DNA of 25,141 nucleotides from positions 6,136,895 through 6,162,035 of the forward strand of contig NZ_CM002285.1 of assembly GCF_000497445.1 (NCBI RefSeq), given 5' to 3'. The notes beneath the pieces were generated by a model. The model worked only from the letters and a program-made list of their open reading frames with translations, did not search any database and was not told the origin of the DNA. Made by a program: the position numbers and the translations under genes. This document shows, in pieces, positions 14,878-21,375 of the stretch. Each line of letters opens with the position of its first letter. Positions within the stretch are counted from its first letter, which is position 1. Origin of the DNA: Streptomyces roseochromogenus subsp. oscitans DS 12.976. Its GTDB lineage: Bacteria > Actinomycetota > Actinomycetes > Streptomycetales > Streptomycetaceae.

Positions 14878-15936
14878 ATGCCCAGAACCCGCATCACGCT
14901 CGCCATAGCCCTCGCTCTCCTCGCCACCCCCGCGCTGTCCGCCTGCGGCGGTTCCTCCTCCTCCGCCTCCGACGCCAAGGAAGTCACCGTCTACAGCGCC
15001 GACGGCCTCAAGGGCGAGAAGGGCGACGGCTGGTACGACAAGGTCTTCGCGGACTTCACCAAGCAGACCGGTATCAAGGTCAAGTACGTCGAGGGCGGCT
15101 CCGGCGAGATCGTGCAGCGCGCCGTCCGCGAGAAGAGCAACCCGCAGGCCGATGTGCTGGTCACCCTCCCGCCCTTCATCCAGCAGGCCGGAGCCAAGGG
15201 CCTGCTGGAGAAGTACGAGCCCAAGGACGCAGGCCGGGTCAGCGGCGCCGACAAGGCCACGGACGGCACCTGGACCTCGGTCGTCGACAACTACTTCGGC
15301 TTCGTCTACAACAAGAAGGAGCTGACGCAGGCCCCCAAGACATGGGACGAGCTGCTCGACGCCAAGTACAAGAACAAGCTGCAGTACTCCACCCCGGGTG
15401 TCGCCGGTGACGGCACCGCCGTCCTGATCAAGGCGATGCACGACTTCGGCGGCAAGGACCAGGCCCTCGCCTACCTGAAGAAGCTGCAGGCCAACAACGT
15501 CGGCCCGTCCGCCTCCACCGGCAAGCTCGCGCCCAAGGTCGACAAGGGTGAACTGCTCGTCGCCAACGGCGATGTGCAGATGAACTACGCCCAGTCCAAG
15601 ACCATGCCGGGCCTCGGCATCTGGTTCCCGGCCGACAAGAACGGCAAGCGCACCACCTTCGCCCTGCCCTACGCGGCCGGCCTGGTCACCAAGGCCCCGC
15701 ACACCGAGAACGGCAAGAAGCTGCTCGACTTCATGCTCGCGCAGAAGCAGCAGCAGGAGGTCAGCGAGATCGGCGGCGGCTTCGCGGCCCGCCAGGACGT
15801 CAAGGCCACCGACGCGAACGCCATCGCCCTCACCAAGCTGATGGACGGCGTCGACTTCTTCGAGCCCGACTGGAACGACATCAACAAGAACCTCACGTCC
15901 TACGTCGAGGACTGGAAGTCGGCGACCGGCAGCTGA
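14878..15936 (+). CDS. ABC importer substrate-binding lipoprotein, 2-aminoethylphosphonate type
   Basis: A 352-residue extracellular binding protein. A lipoprotein signal peptide ends in the lipobox L20-S-A-C23, so the mature protein is anchored to the outer face of the membrane. The body is a type-II binding fold: VTVYSADGLKGEKGDGWYDKVFADF, the hinge KVKYVEGGSGEIVQR, then WDELLDAKYKNKLQYSTPGVAGDGTA, and a C-terminal lobe ending FEPDWNDINKNLTSYVEDWK. These match the PhnS/Fe3+-binding-like cluster to which AEP-binding proteins belong. CAGGAG lies about twelve bases before ATG 14878. It is the last gene of the operon, 55 bases after the permease. Specificity for AEP rather than iron or polyamine rests mainly on its neighbours. 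Confidence 0.88.
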   Translation: MPRTRITLAIALALLATPALSACGGSSSSASDAKEVTVYSADGLKGEKGDGWYDKVFADFTKQTGIKVKYVEGGSGEIVQRAVREKSNPQADVLVTLPPFIQQAGAKGLLEKYEPKDAGRVSGADKATDGTWTSVVDNYFGFVYNKKELTQAPKTWDELLDAKYKNKLQYSTPGVAGDGTAVLIKAMHDFGGKDQALAYLKKLQANNVGPSASTGKLAPKVDKGELLVANGDVQMNYAQSKTMPGLGIWFPADKNGKRTTFALPYAAGLVTKAPHTENGKKLLDFMLAQKQQQEVSEIGGGFAARQDVKATDANAIALTKLMDGVDFFEPDWNDINKNLTSYVEDWKSATGS

Positions 15937-16076
15937 CCTGGACAACCGGCGGCAGACCGGGGTCAGGATCAGGCCACCGATGGCTAGGCTGGGGGCGTCG
16001 GTACGCCGTGGTTCCGGCGCCCCCCGCTTTCTCGCCCCTGCTTTCTTGACCGTACGCATGCCAGGAGACGCACAAC

Positions 16077-16856
16077 ATGGCAGACCGCAAGCCCATCGAG
16101 TCATGGCTCACCGACATGGACGGCGTCCTGATCCACGAGGGGGTGCCGATCCCCGGCGCCGACGCCTTCGTGAAGAAGCTGCGTGAGTCCGGCCGGCCCT
16201 TCCTTGTGCTCACCAACAACTCCATCTACACCGCCCGCGACCTGCACGCCCGGCTGAACCGCATGGGCCTGGAGGTGCCGGTGGAGAACATCTGGACCTC
16301 GGCGCTCGCCACCGCCCAGTTCCTGAGCGACCAGCGGCCCGGCGGCAGCGCCTACGTCATCGGCGAGGCCGGACTGACCACGGCACTGCACGACATCGGC
16401 TACATCCTCACCGACCACGACCCCGACTTCGTGATCCTCGGCGAGACCCGCACCTACTCCTTCGAGGCCCTGACCAAGGCCGTACGGCTGATCAACGACG
16501 GCGCACGGTTCATCGCCACCAATCCCGACAACGTCGGCCCGTCCACCGAGGGCGACCTACCCGCCACCGGCTCGGTCGCCGCCCTGATCACCGCCGCGAC
16601 CGGCAAGAAGCCGTACTTCGTCGGCAAGCCCAACCCGCTGATGATGCGCGCCGGCCTGAACGCGATCGGCGCCCACTCCGAGACCTCCGCGATGATCGGC
16701 GACCGCATGGACACCGATGTCCTCGCGGGCCTGGAGGCCGGAATGCGCACCTTCCTGGTGCTCAGCGGCGTCACCCAGCCCGACGACGTCGATGGCTACC
16801 CCTTCCGCCCCTCCCAGGTCGTCGACTCCATCGCCGATCTGGTCGACCTGGTCTGA
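16077..16856 (+). CDS. HAD-IIA family phosphatase (NagD-like)
   Basis: A 259-residue HAD hydrolase of class IIA. Motif I is D13-M-D15-G-V-L (nucleophile and acid/base). Motif II is VLTNNS with its conserved threonine. A C2 cap follows (residues about 70-180, VIGEAGLTTALHDIGY). The lysine motif is FVGKPNPLMM, and motif IV is IGDRMDTDVLAG. NagD-type enzymes dephosphorylate nucleotides and small sugar phosphates; the true substrate here is unknown. ATG 16077 has AGGAG nine bases upstream. It lies 140 bases after the phosphonate operon and may have its own promoter (TAGGCT at 15985-15990 is a weak -10 candidate). Despite sharing the HAD fold with the phosphonatase, it lacks the DxAGT motif and cap lysine and should not be taken for a second copy. 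Confidence 0.92.
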   Translation: MADRKPIESWLTDMDGVLIHEGVPIPGADAFVKKLRESGRPFLVLTNNSIYTARDLHARLNRMGLEVPVENIWTSALATAQFLSDQRPGGSAYVIGEAGLTTALHDIGYILTDHDPDFVILGETRTYSFEALTKAVRLINDGARFIATNPDNVGPSTEGDLPATGSVAALITAATGKKPYFVGKPNPLMMRAGLNAIGAHSETSAMIGDRMDTDVLAGLEAGMRTFLVLSGVTQPDDVDGYPFRPSQVVDSIADLVDLV

Positions 16857-16897
16857 CCTGCGGATTTCACACCCCGGTCCACCCATTCGGAGCAATC

Positions 16898-16926
16898 GGG
16901 CGCCCTCCGAGGATGCGGGGGCGCCC
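16898..16926 (+). terminator. GC-rich hairpin after the HAD-IIA gene
   Basis: Two copies of the self-complementary GGGCGCCC (16898-16905 and 16919-16926) can pair across a 13-base loop, 42 bases past the stop at 16856. No T run follows, as is common for actinobacterial terminators, so the call is tentative. Confidence 0.45.
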
Positions 16927-16938
16927 GGGCCGGGGGAG

Positions 16939-16956
16939 CCTCCTGATATCTGGAGG
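16939..16956 (+). promoter_or_regulatory. Hairpin covering the ribosome-binding site of the secreted repeat protein
   Basis: CCTCC (16939-16943) pairs with GGAGG (16952-16956) across an eight-base AT-rich loop. GGAGG is the Shine-Dalgarno of the gene at 16963, so the stem would hide it when formed. The stem is short (5 bp) and may only tune translation. Confidence 0.35.
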
Positions 16957-16962
16957 TTCACG

Positions 16963-17640
16963 ATGGGCTCAGTACGCCTCACTCTCTGTACAGGAATCCT
17001 GGCCGCTGCCGTCCTCGCCCCGGCGCCGGCCCACGCGGCCGACACCGGCTCGGTCTCCGTGACCCCCGCCGCCCCCGCGCCCGGCACCGACGTGGGCCTG
17101 CGGGTGCGCGGCTGCTACGGACGGCAGGGCACCGCCGTCTCACCCGCCTTCGTCTCCGACGCCCGGCTGACCGGCGGCCAGGGCAGCCTGTCCGGTGAGA
17201 CCCGCGTCCGCTCCTCCCTCAAGCCGGGCGCGTACGACGTCAAGGTCACCTGCGCCGACTACGTGATCAGCGGGAGGATCACGGTGGGCGACCGGGGGAC
17301 CGGGGCCGGTCGGGGGACGGGAAGTGACCGGGGGACCGTGGGCGATCGGGGGGCCGGGACCGACCGGGGGACGGGGACCGACACGGGGACGGGAAGCGCC
17401 CGGGGGACCGGGGCCGGTCGGGGGAGCGGGCAGAGCGCGGAGCCCGGCCGTAAGCCCGCCGACGGAGCCTCTCCCGTCGCCCCTGTCCGCGCCGGAGGCG
17501 GCGGCACCGCGCACTTCGCCACCGTGGCCACCACCGAGTCCGGGCCCGACACCGTGCAGGCGGTGACCGGCCTGGCCCTCGCCGGGATCGCGGTGGTCGC
17601 CGTCGGGCTGCGCGCCCGCCGGAGCCGCGACCCGCGCTGA
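16963..17640 (+). CDS. Secreted repeat protein paired with a sortase
   Basis: A 225-residue exported protein of unknown function. A signal peptide ends near A-H-A-A (about residue 25), and an immunoglobulin-like domain of about 80 residues follows (TPAAPAPGTDVGLRVRGCYG and SSLKPGAYDVKVTC, with two cysteines likely bridged). Next is a low-complexity tract of Arg-Gly-Thr/Asp units (about 107-153, repeats like DRGTGxGRGTG), then a hydrophobic helix (GLALAGIAVVAVGL) and an RARRSRDPR tail. There is no LPxTG or LAxTG before the helix, yet a sortase gene begins nine bases after the stop. The tract DNA holds a 25-bp exact direct repeat (17293-17317 and 17401-17425), so its length may vary between strains. 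Start ATG 16963 has TGGAGGT upstream. Confidence 0.78.
   Translation: MGSVRLTLCTGILAAAVLAPAPAHAADTGSVSVTPAAPAPGTDVGLRVRGCYGRQGTAVSPAFVSDARLTGGQGSLSGETRVRSSLKPGAYDVKVTCADYVISGRITVGDRGTGAGRGTGSDRGTVGDRGAGTDRGTGTDTGTGSARGTGAGRGSGQSAEPGRKPADGASPVAPVRAGGGGTAHFATVATTESGPDTVQAVTGLALAGIAVVAVGLRARRSRDPR
17293..17425 (+). repeat. GC-rich repeat tract inside the secreted protein gene
   Basis: A run of related GGGGGACCGGG-type units codes for the Arg-Gly-Thr tract. An exact 25-base copy at 17293-17317 recurs at 17401-17425, 108 bases (36 codons) apart, so unequal exchange would keep the frame. Confidence 0.7.
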
Positions 17641-17649
17641 AGGCGGCCC

Positions 17650-18318
17650 ATGTCCGACGAGCGCGAACGCACCAGCGGTACCGGGCGGCTGATCACCGGC
17701 CTGGCCTGGGCGCTGCTGCTGCTCGGGCTGTGGCTGTGGGGGCGCGCGCTGACCGACGTACCGCGAGGCGCGGACACCCCCGCCACGGGCGGCGTGTTCG
17801 CCCTCGGCTCCCAGGACCCCGCCCTGCTGCCCCGCGCAGCCCAGCCGCTCGGGGACGCCCTGCCCCAGCGCGTCGACATCCCCCAACTGGGCGTGCGGGC
17901 ACCGGTGGTGAGCCGCGGCCTGGACACCCAGGGTGCCGTGGACCCGCCGCCCCTCGACCAGCCGGGCGTGGTCGGCTGGTACGGCGCCGGCCCCGAACCC
18001 GGCGCCCGGGGAGCGGCACTCCTGGTCGGGCACGTCGACACCGAGACCCGGCCCGCGGTCTTCTACAAGCTCAGCACCCTCAAGCCCGGCGCATCGGTCC
18101 GGGTGGTCCGTTCGGACGGCAAGGTCGCTACGTTCACCATCGACGACGTACGCGTCCTGCCCCGCGCCGGCTTCGACGCCCACCAGGCCTACGGCCCCCA
18201 TCGGCCCGGCCGTGCCGAACTCCGCCTCATCACCTGCGGCGGCACCTTCGACCGCGCCAGCCGCAGCTACACGGCCAACGTGGTGGTGTCCGCGTACCTC
18301 ACCGGAACCACCCGCTGA
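17650..18318 (+). CDS. Sortase, class E/F type
   Basis: A 222-residue membrane-anchored transpeptidase. An N-terminal helix (LITGLAWALLLLGLWLWG, about 13-31) is followed by a spacer and a beta-barrel catalytic domain from about 75. The catalytic His is H128 (ALLVGHVDT), the Cys is C196 (LRLITCGGTF) and the Arg is R205 (in RASRSYTANVVV). All three are in the usual order for class F sortases of actinobacteria. It starts nine bases after the secreted repeat protein, with AAGGCGG upstream, so the pair is probably one operon. The sortase may attach that protein or another substrate to the wall. It has no class C or pilin genes nearby. Confidence 0.88.
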   Translation: MSDERERTSGTGRLITGLAWALLLLGLWLWGRALTDVPRGADTPATGGVFALGSQDPALLPRAAQPLGDALPQRVDIPQLGVRAPVVSRGLDTQGAVDPPPLDQPGVVGWYGAGPEPGARGAALLVGHVDTETRPAVFYKLSTLKPGASVRVVRSDGKVATFTIDDVRVLPRAGFDAHQAYGPHRPGRAELRLITCGGTFDRASRSYTANVVVSAYLTGTTR

Positions 18319-18364
18319 CTCCGGTACGCCCCACCACGCGACCTCGTGACGGACCGCCCGGATA

Positions 18365-18378
18365 TGCCACGATTGGCA
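18365..18378. promoter_or_regulatory. Palindrome TGCCA-N4-TGGCA upstream of cslZ
   Basis: TGCCACGATTGGCA, 40 bases before the start of the GH6 gene and flanked by outer CCGG arms that extend the dyad loosely. It may be an operator or a small leader hairpin. I could not match it to the CebR site (TGGGAGCGCTCCCA). Confidence 0.35.
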
Positions 18379-18417
18379 CCCGGACCAAGTTCGCCCAGGG
18401 GGACCAGGGGGAAGCGC

Positions 18418-19440
18418 ATGTACGACAGCAGGGGGGCCCGGTCTTCCGTACGGGCGTCGGCAGCGGCCGTGCTGGGGGCGGCACTGCTGCTCGCCGGATG
18501 CTCCTCCGGCGGTGGGGACGAGAACGGCGACTCCGGGGGCCGGATCACCCAACAGCCCAAGGCCGCCGACCCGTTCTGGGTGAACCCGGACGGCACCGCG
18601 GCCCGCCAGCTCACCGCCTACACCAAGTCCGGCGACAAGACGAAGGCCGAGCAGATCCGGAAGATCGCCGAGCAGCCGACGGGGGAGTGGATCGGCCCGG
18701 AGAACCCGGAGAACGAGGCCCGCGGCTTCACCGAGGCCGCCCAGAAGTCCGACCGCACGGCCCTGCTCGTCCTCTACGACATCCCGCACCGCGACTGCGG
18801 CCAGTACTCCCAGGGCGGCGCCGCCGACGGCAACGCCTACCGCGCCTGGATCGACGGCGTGGTCCGGGGCATCGAGGACCGTTCCGCCATCGTGATCCTG
18901 GAACCGGACGCCGTACGCCACCTTGCCGACGGCTGCACCCCGGCCCAGTTCCACGAGGAGCGCTACGACCTCCTCAAGGGCGCGATCGCCAGGCTCAAGT
19001 CCCTGAAGAACACCAAGGTCTACCTGGACGCGGGCAACGCCGGCTGGGGCCACCCCGACCAGATCCTCCAGCCCCTCCAGCAGGCCGGCATCGCCCAGGC
19101 CGACGGCTTCTCCGTCAACGTCTCCAACTTCTACTCCACGCAGGACTCCCTCGCCTACGGCAAGCAACTCTCGTCGAAGCTGGGCGGCAAACACTTCGTC
19201 ATCGACACCAGCCGCAACGGCAACGGCCCCTACACGTCCGGCGACCCGGCCCAGCGCTGGTGCAACCCGCCGGGCCGAGCCCTGGGAGAGCCTCCGACAA
19301 CGAAAACGGCAGACCCCCTGGTGGACGCCTACCTGTGGGTCAAGAGGCCGGGCGAGTCCGACGGCACGTGCAAGGGCGGGCCGAAGGCAGGGGACTGGTG
19401 GGCGAGTTATGCACTCGCCCTTGCCGAGAACAGCAAGTGA
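18418..19440 (+). CDS. cslZ: Glycoside hydrolase family 6 lipoprotein (CslZ)
   Basis: A 340-residue secreted endoglucanase-type enzyme. The signal peptide ends at lipobox L25-A-G-C28, so it is a lipoprotein; a Ser/Gly/Asp spacer follows. GH6 signatures are Y-D-I-P-H-R-D126-C-G-Q-Y-S, I-L-E-P-D164-A (the catalytic acid), YLDAGNAGWG, VSNFYST, FVIDTSRNGNGPY and WCNPPGRALG. The C-terminal VDAYLWVKRPGESDG holds the conserved Asp. It should cut beta-1,4-glucan. In Streptomyces the cslA-glxA-cslZ set makes and remodels a hyphal-tip glycan. Start ATG 18418 has GGGGGAAG upstream. Here the gene is on the strand opposite glxA-cslA and its stop abuts the glxA stop with no gap. There is no cellulose-binding module. 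Confidence 0.9.
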   Translation: MYDSRGARSSVRASAAAVLGAALLLAGCSSGGGDENGDSGGRITQQPKAADPFWVNPDGTAARQLTAYTKSGDKTKAEQIRKIAEQPTGEWIGPENPENEARGFTEAAQKSDRTALLVLYDIPHRDCGQYSQGGAADGNAYRAWIDGVVRGIEDRSAIVILEPDAVRHLADGCTPAQFHEERYDLLKGAIARLKSLKNTKVYLDAGNAGWGHPDQILQPLQQAGIAQADGFSVNVSNFYSTQDSLAYGKQLSSKLGGKHFVIDTSRNGNGPYTSGDPAQRWCNPPGRALGEPPTTKTADPLVDAYLWVKRPGESDGTCKGGPKAGDWWASYALALAENSK

Positions 19441-21375
19441 CTAGGGAACCCTGACCCATTGAGCCTTGGACGGCGTCCCTTGGTCGTCGTCCACGAACAG
19501 CATGTACCACCCGGACTGCACCAGATTCCGGTTCTCCGGCACCGTCACCGTGAGCTTGTCCCCGGCCGTCTTGAAGTCCAGTGCGATGGACCGCTGATCC
19601 ACATCCGTCACATGCGTCGACGCACTCGGCCGAATCAGCCGCACCTTCTTGATGCTCGACGCATGATCTGAGGTGAACGTCCCCGAGTCGCCGCGAGCGA
19701 TCGTCTGCGGACCACCACCGAGCGTCGGCCGTGAATCCCGGTACAGATACGGCGGCGTGTAAATCTCGATCCGCTGCTCGAACTTTCCCGGCTTCGTGTT
19801 CGCCTTGTCCCCGTACAGCGAGTCGGACCCGAAGAACATCACCCGCCCGTCCGGCAGCAGAATCGACCCGGAGTGGTAGTTCCGGCCCACCAGAGGATCG
19901 GCGACCTGAGTGAAGCTGTTGCTGTCCGGGTGGTACAGCCGCGCCTGCAGGATGTTGGAGTCGCCGCGCCCCCGGTAGTCCTCCGAGCCACCGCTGACCA
20001 GCACCGTGTCGTCGGGCAGGATCGAGGTCTGCGGATACCGGGTCCCCTTCTCCAGCTCGGGCCCGTCCGTGAACTTGGGACTCGGGTCCTTCAGGTCGAT
20101 GAGCCGTGTCCTCTTGCTGGACAGCTTGGACTCACCGACACCACCACCCCCGACCACCATGAACTTCTCGTTCTGCGCCGGAGGCAACAACACGGTCCCG
20201 GAGGTCTCCATCTTGTCCGGATCGCTGAGCCCGGGCAGCTTGGCGAACGTGTTGGTGTCGACGTCCCAGATGCCGGGATCACGGCCGATGTTGTCCGGCC
20301 CGTACCCCGCATTGGACCCCGAGTAGAAGATCTTCCCGTTCTGCATCAGGAACAGCGCGGGATACGTCGGGAACTGCCGGGTGGTCCTGGTGTACGTCCA
20401 TGTCCTGGTCGTCGGGTCGAAGATCTCGTTCTTGCCCGGCACCAGCTGGCCGATGTCGTCCAGTCCGGAGACGCTGAGGATCTTCCCGTCCGACAGCGTC
20501 GTCAGCGTCGGGTACCAGCGGGCCTCGTTCATCGGGTCGACCTTGATGTACCGCTCGGCGACCGGATCGAACTCGTAGGAGTCCTTGATCCCTTCGAAGT
20601 CCTTCTTGTCGAGCGCGAGCTTCTGCGCGATGCCATAGGTGTTGCGCGCGTCGGCGCCGGTCAGGCCCGGGATCCGGTAGTTGTCCTGGGTGCCGGTCTC
20701 GTACTGGGTGCCCTCCTGCTGTGCCTCGACGTAGACACGGCCGTAACCGGGGTTGTTCCGCAGCCACTTGCCGGTCCTGTCGAACACTTTCCGGGCGCGC
20801 GGAAGGAGCACGGAGTCCTGCGAGACGAACGTCTTGCCGTTGGTCTTGCCGGTGAACTCGGTGCCCGCGGGCAGGGTGATCGGCTTGTCCGGGTTCTCGT
20901 TGTAGAGAATCATGACGCCGCCGGCCTTCTTGACGTCACCCTTGAGCTTCTCGTACCGCTTGGTGCCGCCCGCGATCAGCAGATTGCCGTTGGCCAGCTG
21001 GGTGTGGCCGGTGCAGAACAGGTCGTTGGGCGTGGGGATCTTCTTGATCGTGCCCTTGACCGGGTCCCAGATCCGGGTGTCGAACTTCTTCTGGTTGAAG
21101 TTGTCCTGGTTGTTGCCCGAGCCCGCGACCAGCAGCACCTTGCCGGTGTGCAGGAGCGCGGCGTGGATGGTGTCCTGGCGGTACTCCGGCGGGAACTCGA
21201 TGATGTCCCAGTGGCCGTTCTCGGCCTTGTACTCGGGTCTGTTGATCTTGTACTGGTGGTATTGCGCGGTGCCGAAGCGGTACAGCCACGGCCCGTTCAT
21301 CCCGGCCAGCGCGAGTACCACCGCCGTACCGATCGCAAGCCTGCGGGCACGACGGCGGCCGGCCTGGTCCTTCAT
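19441..21375 (-). CDS. glxA: GlxA, copper radical oxidase (galactose-oxidase-like)
   Basis: A 644-residue mononuclear copper radical oxidase. An N-terminal anchor (RRRARRLAIGTAVVLALAGM) keeps it at the membrane, facing out. A kelch-type seven-bladed propeller follows. The ligand set is readable: C121 (FCTGH) for the Cys-Tyr cross-link, W287 and Y288 (NEARWYPT), axial Y500 and H501 (GRNYHSG) and H588 (STHVTDVDQR). The last domain is immunoglobulin-like (TPPYLYRDSRPTL). Known Streptomyces GlxA acts on a glycan made by CslA and is needed for normal hyphal growth and aggregation. Its ATG overlaps the cslA stop by four bases (ATGA), so the two are coupled. It is full length; identification is very secure. 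Confidence 0.95.
   Translation of the reverse strand: MKDQAGRRRARRLAIGTAVVLALAGMNGPWLYRFGTAQYHQYKINRPEYKAENGHWDIIEFPPEYRQDTIHAALLHTGKVLLVAGSGNNQDNFNQKKFDTRIWDPVKGTIKKIPTPNDLFCTGHTQLANGNLLIAGGTKRYEKLKGDVKKAGGVMILYNENPDKPITLPAGTEFTGKTNGKTFVSQDSVLLPRARKVFDRTGKWLRNNPGYGRVYVEAQQEGTQYETGTQDNYRIPGLTGADARNTYGIAQKLALDKKDFEGIKDSYEFDPVAERYIKVDPMNEARWYPTLTTLSDGKILSVSGLDDIGQLVPGKNEIFDPTTRTWTYTRTTRQFPTYPALFLMQNGKIFYSGSNAGYGPDNIGRDPGIWDVDTNTFAKLPGLSDPDKMETSGTVLLPPAQNEKFMVVGGGGVGESKLSSKRTRLIDLKDPSPKFTDGPELEKGTRYPQTSILPDDTVLVSGGSEDYRGRGDSNILQARLYHPDSNSFTQVADPLVGRNYHSGSILLPDGRVMFFGSDSLYGDKANTKPGKFEQRIEIYTPPYLYRDSRPTLGGGPQTIARGDSGTFTSDHASSIKKVRLIRPSASTHVTDVDQRSIALDFKTAGDKLTVTVPENRNLVQSGWYMLFVDDDQGTPSKAQWVRVP

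Noticed and set aside
16077..16856. Treating the NagD-type HAD as a second phosphonatase
   Set aside because: It has DMDGVL rather than DxAGT and no cap lysine, and it is separated from the operon by 140 bases.
17281..17430. GC-rich repeats as a CRISPR array
   Set aside because: Units are short, unevenly spaced and in frame within a coding sequence, with no spacers.
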